Positions 51,156 through 60,368 are shown, counted from the first letter of the stretch. The stretch: DNA of 62,803 bases from [Mycobacterium] manitobense (GCF_025821665.1 NZ_JACKSJ010000221.1:1-62803); one strand, 5' to 3'. The notes: a model not told the origin generated them from the letters alone. Translations and numbers: made by a program.

Positions 51156-51719
51156 ATGGACAGTCCCCGCGGCCGCGGCGGCAGGGAGCGCATCCTGGCC
51201 GCCGCCACCACGCTGTTCGAGGCGCGGGGCATCACCGGGACGACCATGGAACAGATCGCCGCCGAGGCACCGGTGTCCAAACGCACCCTCTACGCCCACT
51301 TCCCGGCCAAGGAGGATCTCGTGGTCGCCTATCTGCGCCACCTGTCCGACGCCGGGCTGACGATGGAGAGCATGCTCGACCGCGACGACCTGCCGGCGCA
51401 TGAGCGGATCATGGCCTTGTTCCGTGTCCATCGGGGCGACGGACCGGTGCGCGGCTGCCCGTTCACCGCGGCCGCGACCGAGTTTCCCGACCCGCACAGT
51501 CCGCCGCACGCCTACACGCGGGAACGCAAGCAACAGTTCACCTCTCGAATCGCCGAGCTGTTGGTGGAACTGGGTGCCAGCGCTCCCGACCAGCTGGCCG
51601 AGCAATTGGCGATCCTCGCCGACGGCGTCGCGGGACGGGCCATGGTCTTCGACGATCCCGGACGCGCTGACTATGGACGCTTGGCGGCCGAGACATTGCT
51701 CGACGCCGCCCTGCGGTGA
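51156..51719 (+). CDS. TetR-family transcriptional regulator
   Basis: A 187-residue regulator. The helix-turn-helix spans about residues 10-55 (ILAAATTLFEARGITGTTME, then VSKRTLYAHFPAKEDLVVAY). The C-terminal domain resembles the TetR_C group with a conserved CPFTAAATEFPDPHSPPH segment, seen in regulators of redox or xenobiotic enzymes. It probably controls the divergent nitroreductase gene and itself. No room for a ribosome site exists between the -10-like box and ATG, which points to a leaderless mRNA. Confidence 0.92.
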   Translation: MDSPRGRGGRERILAAATTLFEARGITGTTMEQIAAEAPVSKRTLYAHFPAKEDLVVAYLRHLSDAGLTMESMLDRDDLPAHERIMALFRVHRGDGPVRGCPFTAAATEFPDPHSPPHAYTRERKQQFTSRIAELLVELGASAPDQLAEQLAILADGVAGRAMVFDDPGRADYGRLAAETLLDAALR

Positions 51720-51773
51720 GTCGCCGCGGGGGCCAGGCCACAGCGGCTGGTCATCCGCCGCCGTGGTGCGCAC

Positions 51774-53027
51774 CTAATTGGTCGTCGGTGGTGGTGGGGG
51801 TTGAAACGGCGAGTACCACCACCAGTCGGCGCGTTCGCCGGTGGGCCCGGGGCATGGTGCGACCGCGGGTGGGGGTGTGGTCGGGGGTCGGGCCAGTGAT
51901 GCCGAACTGAGCTGCCGCCCATCGCTGTCGGTGACGATGAGGTGCTGTGCGGGGCCGGTGATGGTGATGGCCCCTCGGTGATGCATCCGGTGGTGATACG
52001 GGCAGACCAGCACCAGGTTGTCCAGTTCGGTGGTGCCGCCGTCCTCCCAGTGCCTGATGTGATGGGCGTGCAATCCGCGGGTGGCCCCGCATCCGGGCAC
52101 CACACAGCAGCGGTCTCGGTGCTCCAACGCCCTCCGGAGCCGGCGGCTGATCTGGCGGGTGTCGCGTCCGGAGCCGACGGGCTGCCCGTGGCGTTCCAGC
52201 CACACCTCGAAGGTGGCGTCGCACAGTAGAAAACGACGCTCTGCGTCGGTGAGTATCGGACCCAGATGCAACGAGGCGACCTGTTCCTCGATGTCCACAT
52301 GGGCCACCACCGTGGTGCGCTGCCCATGTGGCCGCCGAGCCACCTCGGTGTCCCAGCCGGCATCGACCAGAGTCATGAACGCATCGACAGTCGTGGGCAT
52401 TGGCGGCGCCTGCTCCGACGCGACATCACCGTCGGTGTGGTCGCGTTTCCAGTCGGCGACCATCCCGTCGAGATGCGATGCCACCGCGGCGTCGAGCTTG
52501 GCCGCCTCCAGATGCGGCAGCCAGATCCGATAGGTAGTGCCCTTGTCGTCGCAGGTCTTGCTGTACGACGGTGCGGGTTCCGGTTGGGGGTCGGGTTCGG
52601 GTTTCGGTTGCGGTTGGGGTGGGGGTTCGAGCTTGATCGCGGTGCGCAACTGGTTCACCGTCGCGGCGGTGACCAACTGGGCGTAATGCGCATCAGAGCC
52701 CGGCCCGGCCTTCTCGGCGATCACCCCGACCTGATCGAGTGACACCCGACCCTCGCGCAAGAGTTGGGTGCAGCGCGGCAATTCCTCCCCGGTGACGATT
52801 TCAGCGTTGCGCGGTGACGACCCGGTCTTCCACGCCACCATCGCCGCCACCGACCGCGCGCCCGTCATGCCCCACAACCCGTCGCGGTCGATCTCGGCGA
52901 CGATCTCCACCAACCGGCCATCGATCGCATTGCGCTGACCGCACAACTCCGCAATCTCGTCGAACAACACATCGAGCCGGTCCTTCGGCCTCACCGAAGG
53001 AACGAAAGACGTTGCGCTCGAGGACAT
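51774..53027 (-). CDS. DUF222-HNH endonuclease family protein (13E12-type)
   Basis: A 417-residue member of the 13E12-repeat family that is present in many copies in mycobacteria. DUF222 covers about residues 20-300; a low-complexity Pro/Gln/Glu stretch (PPPQPQPKPEPDPQPEP) lies near residue 135. The HNH domain (~315-365) has CCVVPGCGATRGLHAHHIRHW, DNLVLVCPYHHRMHH. Although DNA cleavage is expected from the HNH fold, the cellular role is unknown. I saw no terminal repeats or target duplication, so it is not called a mobile element. A Pro-rich tail ends in PPPPPTTN. Confidence 0.9.
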   Translation of the reverse strand: MSSSATSFVPSVRPKDRLDVLFDEIAELCGQRNAIDGRLVEIVAEIDRDGLWGMTGARSVAAMVAWKTGSSPRNAEIVTGEELPRCTQLLREGRVSLDQVGVIAEKAGPGSDAHYAQLVTAATVNQLRTAIKLEPPPQPQPKPEPDPQPEPAPSYSKTCDDKGTTYRIWLPHLEAAKLDAAVASHLDGMVADWKRDHTDGDVASEQAPPMPTTVDAFMTLVDAGWDTEVARRPHGQRTTVVAHVDIEEQVASLHLGPILTDAERRFLLCDATFEVWLERHGQPVGSGRDTRQISRRLRRALEHRDRCCVVPGCGATRGLHAHHIRHWEDGGTTELDNLVLVCPYHHRMHHRGAITITGPAQHLIVTDSDGRQLSSASLARPPTTPPPAVAPCPGPTGERADWWWYSPFQPPPPPTTN

Positions 53028-53092
53028 GACCCCATCATCGCAGAGGGGTCCGACACGTCAGCCCGACAATTCCGGGCCCGCACGATCGGCTC

Positions 53093-53605
53093 CTAGCCAG
53101 GCGGCGGGTCGATCGGCGTCATGCTGATCGGCACCCGATGCGTGCCCGCTCCCTCGCCCGGGCAGCCGGCTCCCCCGACGACGAGTGTGCGCTCACCGTG
53201 AAAGCCGCCGTCCGGCTGCGGGATCCAATAGTCCGAGCGCCGCGACGGCACTCCGCTGTTCGGGTCGGTTCGTTCGCAGAGGTATGGCTGCTCGCCGCTG
53301 GTCTCCCACCGGCCGCTGTTCCAGCGGTACTCGAATTGTGCTGGAGCGCCTGGATTGCGGGCCTTGTCGCCGCTGTTGTCCATCCGCATGACACACCCGT
53401 TCACGTCGCAGTGGGTGCTGAACTCGACCGGGAACGTCTTCGACTCCATCGGTGTCGGCACACCGTTGAACGTCTGCTTCGAGAAGTCGACGAACACGTC
53501 GTAGAAACCGTACGCCGGAACCGGTTCGACGCGGTCCGCATGAGCCGCAGGTGAGCTGAACATCGCCGCGCACGCGGCGATCGCGGCGACTGATGCTGTT
53601 CTCAT
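53093..53605 (-). CDS. secreted hypothetical protein
   Basis: A 170-residue precursor with a signal peptide cut after AAHA (~residue 23). The mature part contains four or more cysteines (HCDVNGCVM, YLCERTD, GAGCPGE), consistent with disulfides outside the cell, and motifs of the mycobacterial secreted type (YDVFVDFSKQTFNG). No function is recognised. The ATG at 53605 begins a proper signal; the frame continues to 53620 but adds nothing useful. Confidence 0.75.
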   Translation of the reverse strand: MRTASVAAIAACAAMFSSPAAHADRVEPVPAYGFYDVFVDFSKQTFNGVPTPMESKTFPVEFSTHCDVNGCVMRMDNSGDKARNPGAPAQFEYRWNSGRWETSGEQPYLCERTDPNSGVPSRRSDYWIPQPDGGFHGERTLVVGGAGCPGEGAGTHRVPISMTPIDPPPG

Positions 53606-53653
53606 ACCTGTCGATAACACATGGACGCCATCGTCACTGCCGAATGCGCGCTT

Positions 53654-55126
53654 TCAGGTGCCCACGTGTTCCCGGTCGGTCCCGTCGCGGCCGGCCAGCC
53701 GGTCGTCCCACACCTGCAGCACCTCCGCCGGAGTGCGCTTCGTCAGCAGGCTGCCTGCGACGTAGGCGATCAGGCTGGCGGCCAGGCCGTAATAGATCGG
53801 CTCGTTGGCCAGGACGTCGCCGACGACGAACATCGTGCCGAGCGTGACCACGGTGCCCACCGCCATCGAGCACAGCGCGCCGGTGCCGGTCGCCCGCTTC
53901 CACACGAACCCGCCGAGAATCGCGACCAGCAATCCACCGACGAGGATGTCGTAGGCGATGGTGAGGGCGGCGACGACGTCGTTGAGCAGTGCGGCGATCA
54001 CGATGACGACGATGCCGAAGACGACGACGTAGCGCCGGTCGGAGTGCAGGTCGTCCCGGCGCTCGCCCTCGGCGGCCGGTGTGCGGCCGATCAGCCTGGC
54101 CAGCAGCGGAGTCACGTCGGTGCGGGCGACGGTGGCGGTGGCGATCAGCGCACCCGAAGCCGTCGACATCATCGCGGCGACGGCGGCGGCGAGCACGAGC
54201 CCGCTGATGCCGACCGGGAGGATGGATTCGGCGATCTGGGCATACACGTCGTCGCTGACTTCGACGTCGGGCAGGAACGTCGAGGCCGCCATGCCGATCA
54301 CCGCGCCGGCGACGCCGTACAGCAGGCAGTACGCGGCCGCCGTCGTGCCGCCCCACTTCGCCACGCCGGGCGATCGAGCGGTGAACACCCGTTGCCAGAT
54401 GTCCTGTCCGATCAGCATGCCGAAGCTGTACACCACGAAGAACGTGATGATCGTTGGCATTCCGATGGCGCCGAGGTCGAACACCGCGTCGCCGGCCCGC
54501 TCGCGGATGCCGTCGAACCCGCCGGCCTTGCTGAGCGTGAAGGGCAGCAGCAGCGCGAAGATGCCGATCGTCTTGAGGATGAACTGCACCATGTCGGTGA
54601 GCGTGATCGACCACATCCCGCCGATCGACGAATAGAGCATCACCGTGACCCCGCCGATGATGACCGACACCGTGCGAGTGGTGCCGAACAGCACGTTGAA
54701 CACCGTGGCGTAGGCGATGGTCGACGTCACCGACAGCATCAACGTGTAGGCGACCATCACGATCCCGGACGCCGAGGTGGCGTCGATCCCGTAGCGCAGC
54801 CGCAGCATCTGCGCGACGGTGTACACCTTCAGTCGCTGGATCCGGCCTGCGAAGAACAGGCTCAGTGCCAGCAGGCCGACCGAGATGGCGACCACCAGCC
54901 ACATGCCGGAGATGCCGTACTCGTAGCCGAGTCCGACACCGCCGACCGTGGAGGCCCCGCCGAGCACGACGGCGGCCATCGTCCCGGTGTAGAGCGCCGG
55001 CCCGAGGCGCCGGCCGGCGACCAGGAAGTCGGCCGAGTCCTTGGTCCTCGTCTTGCCCCAGAAGCCGAATGCCAGCATGGCCAGCAGATAGACGACGATG
55101 ATGGCGATGTCGAGCGGCTTACCCAT
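53654..55126 (-). CDS. sodium:solute symporter (SSS family)
   Basis: A 490-residue transporter with about thirteen helices. Family signs: ADFLVAGRRLGPALYTGTMAA near the start (first sodium-site region), GGMWSITLTDMVQFILK, and the C-terminal AAAVAAMMSTASGALIATATV sodium motif. SSS carriers take up sugars, amino acids, polyamine-related or carboxylate substrates. It is the last gene of a four-gene run with a ThDP enzyme, a ureohydrolase and an NCS1 permease, 14 nt after the ThDP gene with an AGGAG site, so its substrate is likely linked to guanidino or arginine-derived compounds (inference). Confidence 0.88.
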   Translation of the reverse strand: MGKPLDIAIIVVYLLAMLAFGFWGKTRTKDSADFLVAGRRLGPALYTGTMAAVVLGGASTVGGVGLGYEYGISGMWLVVAISVGLLALSLFFAGRIQRLKVYTVAQMLRLRYGIDATSASGIVMVAYTLMLSVTSTIAYATVFNVLFGTTRTVSVIIGGVTVMLYSSIGGMWSITLTDMVQFILKTIGIFALLLPFTLSKAGGFDGIRERAGDAVFDLGAIGMPTIITFFVVYSFGMLIGQDIWQRVFTARSPGVAKWGGTTAAAYCLLYGVAGAVIGMAASTFLPDVEVSDDVYAQIAESILPVGISGLVLAAAVAAMMSTASGALIATATVARTDVTPLLARLIGRTPAAEGERRDDLHSDRRYVVVFGIVVIVIAALLNDVVAALTIAYDILVGGLLVAILGGFVWKRATGTGALCSMAVGTVVTLGTMFVVGDVLANEPIYYGLAASLIAYVAGSLLTKRTPAEVLQVWDDRLAGRDGTDREHVGT

Positions 55127-55140
55127 GGTGGACTCCTGTT

Positions 55141-56745
55141 TCAGGTGGCAGCGAACATCCGCAGCAGCGCGGGCAGGACGACGACCGCGGGACCGCGCGT
55201 CGTGAAGGTGCCGGCGACGATCTCGCCGACGTCGTCGAGCGTCGCCAGATGTGCGGGCACGCCGAAACTCTCGGCGAGGGCGACGAAGTCCGGCCGTGCG
55301 AGTTCGGTGGCGGTGGCCTTGCCGAACGCTCCGGTCATGTACTCGCGCAGGATGCCGTACCCGCCGTCGTCGACGATCAGCCACGTGACGTCGGCGTCGT
55401 GCTGACGGACGGTGGCGAGTTCGGCGATCGAGTACATGGCGCCGCCGTCACCGGAGACGGCCAGTGTCCGCGTGCCCGTGCCGACCGCCGCGGCCACCGC
55501 GGCGGGGAAGGCGAAGCCGAGTCCGCCGGCGCCCTGCGCGGAGTGGAACTCGCCGTCGCAGGGGTCCCATGCCGACCATGCCCAGTAGGCGGCGATCGTC
55601 ATGTCCCAGAAGGTCTGCGCCGCAGCTGGTGTCGCGGCGCGCAGGTCACGCATGAGCCCGAGTTCCGCCGCGAGGTCCTGCCCGGTGAGTCTGTCCTGCA
55701 CCGCATCTCGCAGATCCGCCGCGACACGCGCGCCGGATTCGCGCGAACACACGGAGAGCGGTTCGGCCGAGAGCGCTCCGAGCGCCGTGGCGGCGTCGGC
55801 GTGTATCGCCAGCGCGGGATGGTTCGCTTCGAGCACGCGGACCTCCGCGTCGATGTGGATCAGCCGGCCGCGCGGTGCGAACGTGAAGTAGTTGCTGGTC
55901 ACCTCGCCGATCGCGGTGCCAACGACGAGCAGCACGTCGGCGTCCTCGAGCAGTTCGGTGGTGTACCGGTCCTCGATCCACGATCCGGCCGAAAGTGGAT
56001 GGTCGAAGGGGATCGCGCCCTTCCCACCGACCGTCGACACGACGGGCGCGTCCAGCGTCTCGGCCAGCGCGACCAGCGCGCGAGGACCGCCGGACGACCG
56101 GCGCACGCCGCCACCCGCGAGGATCACCGGTCGTTGCGCGGTGTTCAGCAGTGCCCCGGCTTCCCGGACGAGATCCCATCGCGGCGCGCGTTGCACGGCA
56201 GCACCTCCGACCGGGCCGACCGGCGGCACGTCGGTGGGCTCTTCCAGTACGTCCTGGGGGATCTCCACCCACGTCGGGCCTGCCGGTGCGGACCGGGCCA
56301 GTGCCCAGGCGTCGGCGAGCAGGCTGGGCAGCTGACCGGCGTTGCGGGCCAGGGCCGTGCTCTTGGTGACGTTGAGGGCGCTGCGCTGCTGGTCGTCGAG
56401 TTGGTGAAGCATGCCGCGGCGCAGGCCGATCCCGTCGCGCGGCACCTGGCTGGCGATCACCAGCAGTGGCACGCCGGTGGCATAGGCCTCCTGCAGGGCG
56501 CCGAGCGCGGTCAGGGCTCCCGGACCGGTCGACAGGAAGAGCACGCCGACCTCGCCGGTGGCGCGGGCGTATCCGTCGGCGCCGAAGGCCGAGTTGTTCT
56601 CGACGCGCGAACTGACGAAGGTGAGGCCGCTGCGCCCGATCGCGTCGAACAGCGCGAGCGCGTTCTGCCCGGGAATGCCGAAGACATGCGAAACACCAAG
56701 TGCCGTCAGGGTTTCGACGACGACGTCACCACCGGTCCGCGTCAC
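55141..56745 (-). CDS. ThDP-dependent decarboxylase/acetolactate synthase-like enzyme
   Basis: A 534-residue thiamine-diphosphate enzyme with the three usual domains. The catalytic Glu of the Pyr domain is E49 (RVENNSAFGADGYAR); the PP domain motif starts at D433 (VSGDGGAMYSIAEL) and ends in DDGGYG instead of the usual NN pair. The FAD-binding or quinone features of acetolactate synthase and pyruvate oxidase are not obvious. Annotation pipelines would say acetolactate synthase, but ilvD is elsewhere and the partner here is a ureohydrolase. A 2-ketoarginine decarboxylase (AruI-like) or other 2-oxoacid decarboxylase is more fitting. GTG start at 56745 overlaps the ureohydrolase stop (GTGA). Confidence 0.86.
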   Translation of the reverse strand: MTRTGGDVVVETLTALGVSHVFGIPGQNALALFDAIGRSGLTFVSSRVENNSAFGADGYARATGEVGVLFLSTGPGALTALGALQEAYATGVPLLVIASQVPRDGIGLRRGMLHQLDDQQRSALNVTKSTALARNAGQLPSLLADAWALARSAPAGPTWVEIPQDVLEEPTDVPPVGPVGGAAVQRAPRWDLVREAGALLNTAQRPVILAGGGVRRSSGGPRALVALAETLDAPVVSTVGGKGAIPFDHPLSAGSWIEDRYTTELLEDADVLLVVGTAIGEVTSNYFTFAPRGRLIHIDAEVRVLEANHPALAIHADAATALGALSAEPLSVCSRESGARVAADLRDAVQDRLTGQDLAAELGLMRDLRAATPAAAQTFWDMTIAAYWAWSAWDPCDGEFHSAQGAGGLGFAFPAAVAAAVGTGTRTLAVSGDGGAMYSIAELATVRQHDADVTWLIVDDGGYGILREYMTGAFGKATATELARPDFVALAESFGVPAHLATLDDVGEIVAGTFTTRGPAVVVLPALLRMFAAT

Positions 56746-57698
56746 CCGCCAGTCTCCTCGTGACGCATCGCCAGCAGCGACACCAGGTCGTAGGCGACGT
56801 GCGACGCCGCGACGCCGGTGATCTCGGCGTGGTCGTAGGCCGGTGCGACCTCGACGACGTCGGCGCCGATCAGGTTGAGTCCGCGGAAGCCGCGCAGGAT
56901 CTCGAGCAGTTCGCGGCTGGTCATTCCGCCGGCCTCGGGTGTCCCGGTGCCCGGCGCGTGGGCCGGGTCGAGCACGTCGATGTCGATCGACACGTAGACG
57001 GGCCGGTCGCCCAGGCGCTGGCGCAGTTTGTCGACGACCTCCCGCACGCCCTGGTAGTAGACGTCGGACGAGGTGACGATGCCGAAGCCGAAACGGCGGT
57101 CGTCCTCGAGGTCCTTCTTGCCGTACAGCGGCCCGCGCGTGCCGACGTGTGACAGCGCCTCGGTGTCGACGATGCCCTCCTCGACGGCGCGCCGGAACGG
57201 GGTGCCGTGGGTGTACTCGGCGCCGAAATAGGTGTCCCACGTGTCGAGGTGGGCATCGAAGTGCACCAGCGCGACCGGCCCGTGCCGCTGTGCGGCGGCG
57301 CGCAGCAGTGGCAGTGCGATGGTGTGGTCGCCGCCGATGGTGACGAGGCTCGTGCCGCCGGCCGTGAGGTCGACCGCCGCGGCCTCGATGGTCTCGATCG
57401 CCTCGTTGATGTTGAACGGGTTCACCGCGATGTCACCGGCGTCGGCCACCTGGGCGATGTCGAACGGCGACACGTCCAGCGCCGGGTGGTACGGCCGCAG
57501 CAGCCGCGACGCCTCGCGCACGTGGTTGGGGCCGAAGCGGGCGCCGGGCCGGTAGGACACCCCCGAGTCGAACGGCACGCCCACCACGGCGACGTCGGCG
57601 CGCGGCACCTGGTCGAGCCGCGGCAACCGGGCGAAGGAGGCGGGTCCGGCGAAGCGCGGCGTCTTCGACGCATCGATCGGGCCGATGGGCGTGGTCAT
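56742..57698 (-). CDS. ureohydrolase: agmatinase or guanidinobutyrase
   Basis: A 318-residue binuclear manganese hydrolase. Metal ligands are H125 (GGDHTIALP), D148, H150 and D152 (FDAHLDTWD), D239 and D241 (SIDIDVLDPAHAPGTGTPE). The family hydrolyses guanidino groups to urea: agmatine to putrescine, 4-guanidinobutyrate to GABA, and so on. Sequence alone does not separate agmatinase from guanidinobutyrase; the coupled ThDP decarboxylase favours the 2-ketoarginine route and hence guanidinobutyrase. It overlaps both neighbours by 4 nt. Confidence 0.9.
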   Translation of the reverse strand: MTTPIGPIDASKTPRFAGPASFARLPRLDQVPRADVAVVGVPFDSGVSYRPGARFGPNHVREASRLLRPYHPALDVSPFDIAQVADAGDIAVNPFNINEAIETIEAAAVDLTAGGTSLVTIGGDHTIALPLLRAAAQRHGPVALVHFDAHLDTWDTYFGAEYTHGTPFRRAVEEGIVDTEALSHVGTRGPLYGKKDLEDDRRFGFGIVTSSDVYYQGVREVVDKLRQRLGDRPVYVSIDIDVLDPAHAPGTGTPEAGGMTSRELLEILRGFRGLNLIGADVVEVAPAYDHAEITGVAASHVAYDLVSLLAMRHEETGG

Positions 57699-59257
57699 GC
57701 GGAAACCTCCTGACTGTCAACGTCGTCCACCGTCGTGATCGGGATGCCCGCGGCGGGCCCGGCCGGGAAGAACCGCGGGCCGTCGGGGCCGAAGGCGTCG
57801 GCCGGTTCGGGGAAGAGTCGCAGCAACGCCGGGTACAGCACGGCGGCCAGCCCGAGCCCGACCGGGATGGACAGGTCGATGCCGCCGGCGAGATCGCCGA
57901 GCGGACCGACGAACTGGCCGGGCAGGTTGACGAAGCAGATGCTCATGGCCGCCGACACCAGCCACGCGCCCAGACCGCGCCAGTTCCAGCCGTGGTCGAA
58001 CCAGTACCGCCCGCCGCGCTGCCTGCGGTTGAACACCTGCAGCGCATCGGAGTCGTACCAGCCGCGCCGGGCCACCCAGCCGATCATCATGACCACCATC
58101 CACGGCGCCGTGCAGGTGACGATCAGGACCGCGAACGTCGAGATGCTCTGCACGACGTTGAACGCGAACCGGCCGACGAAGATGAACGCGATCGCGATGA
58201 GGCCGACGAGCACCGTCGCCTGCACGCGGCTGAATCTCGGGAAGACACTGGAGAAGTCGAGGCCGGTGCCGTACAGCGCCGTGGTACCGGTCGACATTCC
58301 GCCGATCAGCGCGATCAGGCACACCGGCACGAAGTACCAGCCGGGCGACACGTCGAGCAGGCCGCCGATGTAGTCGCCCTCGTCGATGAACTGCGGCGCG
58401 GTGGTGGCGACGACGGTGGCGGTGACGAGACCGAACAGGAACGGCACCAGTGTGGCGATCTGCGCGAGGAACGCCGCCGTCATCGACTTCCAGGCCGGCG
58501 TCCCGCGGGGGATGTACCGGGACCAGTCGCCGAGGAACGCACCGAAGCTCACCGGGTTGGACATGACGATCAACGCGGCGCCGACAAATGACGGCAGGTA
58601 CAGCGCGTTGGTGGCGGCGTCTGCGCCGTCGCCGTAGATGCCGGGATAGCCGGGGTCGAACGTGCCGCCGAACGCGATGATCCCGAGCAGGAACAGCACG
58701 GTCGCGGCGACGACCGCGATCTTGTTGACCAGCAGCATGAACTGGAAGCCGTAGACACAGACGACGAGGACCAGCAGCGCGAAGATCCCGTAGGCCACCC
58801 CGACCGCGACGTCGCTCTGGGGCAGGCCGGTCACCCGGTTCGCGCCGCCGACGAGCACATCCCCGGACGTCCACACCGAGATCGAGAAGAACGCCACCGC
58901 GGTCAGCAGCGACAGGAAGGATCCGACCACCCGGCCGTGCACACCCAGGTGCGCCGACGACGAGACGGCGTTGTTCGTGCCGTTGCGCGGACCGAACAGC
59001 GCCATCGGCGCCAGGATCGCCGCGCCGAGGACGACGCCGAGCAGGGTGGCCAGCAGCGCGTCGCGGAACGACAACCCGAAGATGATCGGGAAGCTGCCGA
59101 GGACGACCGTCGCGATGGTGTTGGCGCCGCCGAAGGTCAGCCGGAACAGATCGAGGGGTCGGGCGGTGCGTTCCCGATCCGGAATCGGCTCGACGCCGTG
59201 CGCCTCGACCTCGGTCACCTTGGGCGGTGCGACGGGCGGCACTGCGTCGGTGGCCAT
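57695..59257 (-). CDS. NCS1-family (cytosine/purine/hydantoin) permease
   Basis: A 520-residue permease with about twelve helices: FRLTFGGANTIATVVLGSFP in helix 1, APMALFGPRNGTNNAVSSSAH in helix 3, SNPVSFGAFLGDWSRYIP in the middle. NCS1 carriers import nucleobases, allantoin and related nitrogen-rich compounds; uptake of a guanidino compound would fit the operon. It is the first gene of the operon, with a GGAGAGG ribosome site before ATG 59257, and is divergent from the Lrp-type regulator. Confidence 0.9.
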   Translation of the reverse strand: MATDAVPPVAPPKVTEVEAHGVEPIPDRERTARPLDLFRLTFGGANTIATVVLGSFPIIFGLSFRDALLATLLGVVLGAAILAPMALFGPRNGTNNAVSSSAHLGVHGRVVGSFLSLLTAVAFFSISVWTSGDVLVGGANRVTGLPQSDVAVGVAYGIFALLVLVVCVYGFQFMLLVNKIAVVAATVLFLLGIIAFGGTFDPGYPGIYGDGADAATNALYLPSFVGAALIVMSNPVSFGAFLGDWSRYIPRGTPAWKSMTAAFLAQIATLVPFLFGLVTATVVATTAPQFIDEGDYIGGLLDVSPGWYFVPVCLIALIGGMSTGTTALYGTGLDFSSVFPRFSRVQATVLVGLIAIAFIFVGRFAFNVVQSISTFAVLIVTCTAPWMVVMMIGWVARRGWYDSDALQVFNRRQRGGRYWFDHGWNWRGLGAWLVSAAMSICFVNLPGQFVGPLGDLAGGIDLSIPVGLGLAAVLYPALLRLFPEPADAFGPDGPRFFPAGPAAGIPITTVDDVDSQEVSA

Positions 59258-59458
59258 GGCGCCCCTCTCCTGGTGTGGTGAGGGTCACGCTAGAACCGTC
59301 GGTGGGCCCCCGCAAGCGATTCATTCGTTACAGCGACGTTTCTGATCACGATGTGCCAGCGGTGGCTGATCATCTGCGTCATAGTGATCGACTGAGCCCT
59401 TCTGTGCGTCGTTTGTGCCGGTGGATGCAGGCCGAAAAAATTCGAACCGATCGGAGCA
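59258..59458. promoter_or_regulatory. divergent control region of NCS1 operon and Lrp regulator
   Basis: A 201-nt gap with higher AT than its surroundings near the Lrp start (AAAAAATTCGAA). TGATCA occurs at 59343-59348 and 59367-59372, 24 bp apart, with a related TGATCG at 59386; such spacing would suit an Lrp-type multimer. This is suggestive only. Confidence 0.45.
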
Positions 59459-60364
59459 ATGAGCGTCATGGACGAGGTCGATGAAGAGATCGTCGAGCTC
59501 CTCGAGGTCGACGGACGGATGACCCATCGCGACATCGCCCGCGCGGTCGGACTGTCGCGCTCCGCGGCGGCGGCACGCGTGCAACGGCTCATCACCTCCG
59601 GGCAGGTCGTGATCCGGGGGGCCGTGCACCCCGCCGTGCTGGGCCGCGGCGCGCTCGCACACGTCAGCGTCGCCGTGCACGGCCCCGCTGCGCCGGTCGC
59701 CCGGCGGCTGGCCCGCCGCGCCGACGTGCCGTTCCTCTCGCTGATCAGCGGCGCGCACGGACTGGTCGCCGAGGTCCGGTCGGCCTCACCGCTGGACATC
59801 GACGCCGCCGTCGCCGAAGTGCGCGCGCTGCCGGGGGTGTCGGCCGTGGACACCCTGAGCTACGTGGAGGTGGTGCGCGACGTGGTCGGCCCCGTCGGTG
59901 AGGTCAGGACCGAGGTGGACGACACCGACCGGGCACTACTGACGCGACTGCAGGAGGACGGCCGCGCGTCCTATGTGGATCTGGCCGCAGCGGTGGGACT
60001 GTCCGCGGCGGGCGCGCGGCGACGCGTCGTGCGGCTGCTCGAGTCGAAGGTGGTCCGCGTCGGCGCCGTGGTGCGGCACTCCGGTCAGGACCGGCAGAGC
60101 GCGATGGGGATGGGCATCCGGCTGGCCGGCCGCCACCAGGACGTGGTGGCGGCGTTGGCCGCGATGTCTTCGGTCATCTTCATCGCCCGCACACTCGGCC
60201 GCTTCGACGTCCTGATCACGGTGCGGGCGTTCTCGGCCGGCCAGCTGGTCGACGTGCTCGACACGGTGCGGGCGCTGCCGGGGGTGCGGGGACTGGAGAG
60301 CTGGGCACACCTCGAAGTGGTCAAGGAGAGCTACGCGTCGGGACTGGAGTCGTCGACCCCGTGA
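59459..60364 (+). CDS. Lrp/AsnC-family regulator with two tandem modules
   Basis: A 301-residue protein, twice the usual Lrp length. Two helix-turn-helix modules are visible (residues ~5-50: LEVDGRMTHRDIARAVGLSR; ~160-205: LQEDGRASYVDLAAAVGLSA), each followed by a RAM-like ligand domain (~65-145 and ~215-295, the second with RFDVLITVRAFSAGQLVDVL). It faces the transporter/decarboxylase/ureohydrolase operon and is its likely amino-acid-responsive regulator. Fused double modules would form the DNA-binding dimer within one chain. The ATG at 59459 follows GGAG by a few bases. Confidence 0.9.
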   Translation: MSVMDEVDEEIVELLEVDGRMTHRDIARAVGLSRSAAAARVQRLITSGQVVIRGAVHPAVLGRGALAHVSVAVHGPAAPVARRLARRADVPFLSLISGAHGLVAEVRSASPLDIDAAVAEVRALPGVSAVDTLSYVEVVRDVVGPVGEVRTEVDDTDRALLTRLQEDGRASYVDLAAAVGLSAAGARRRVVRLLESKVVRVGAVVRHSGQDRQSAMGMGIRLAGRHQDVVAALAAMSSVIFIARTLGRFDVLITVRAFSAGQLVDVLDTVRALPGVRGLESWAHLEVVKESYASGLESSTP

Positions 60365-60368
60365 GTGC

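Noticed and set aside
51774..53027. Insertion sequence or phage remnant at the HNH gene
   Set aside because: No terminal inverted repeats, target duplication, integrase or attachment site could be seen.
55141..56745. ThDP enzyme as biosynthetic acetolactate synthase (ilvB)
   Set aside because: No ilvN/ilvC neighbours are present, the PP-domain end is DDGGYG, and it is coupled to a ureohydrolase and transporters. A catabolic decarboxylase fits better.
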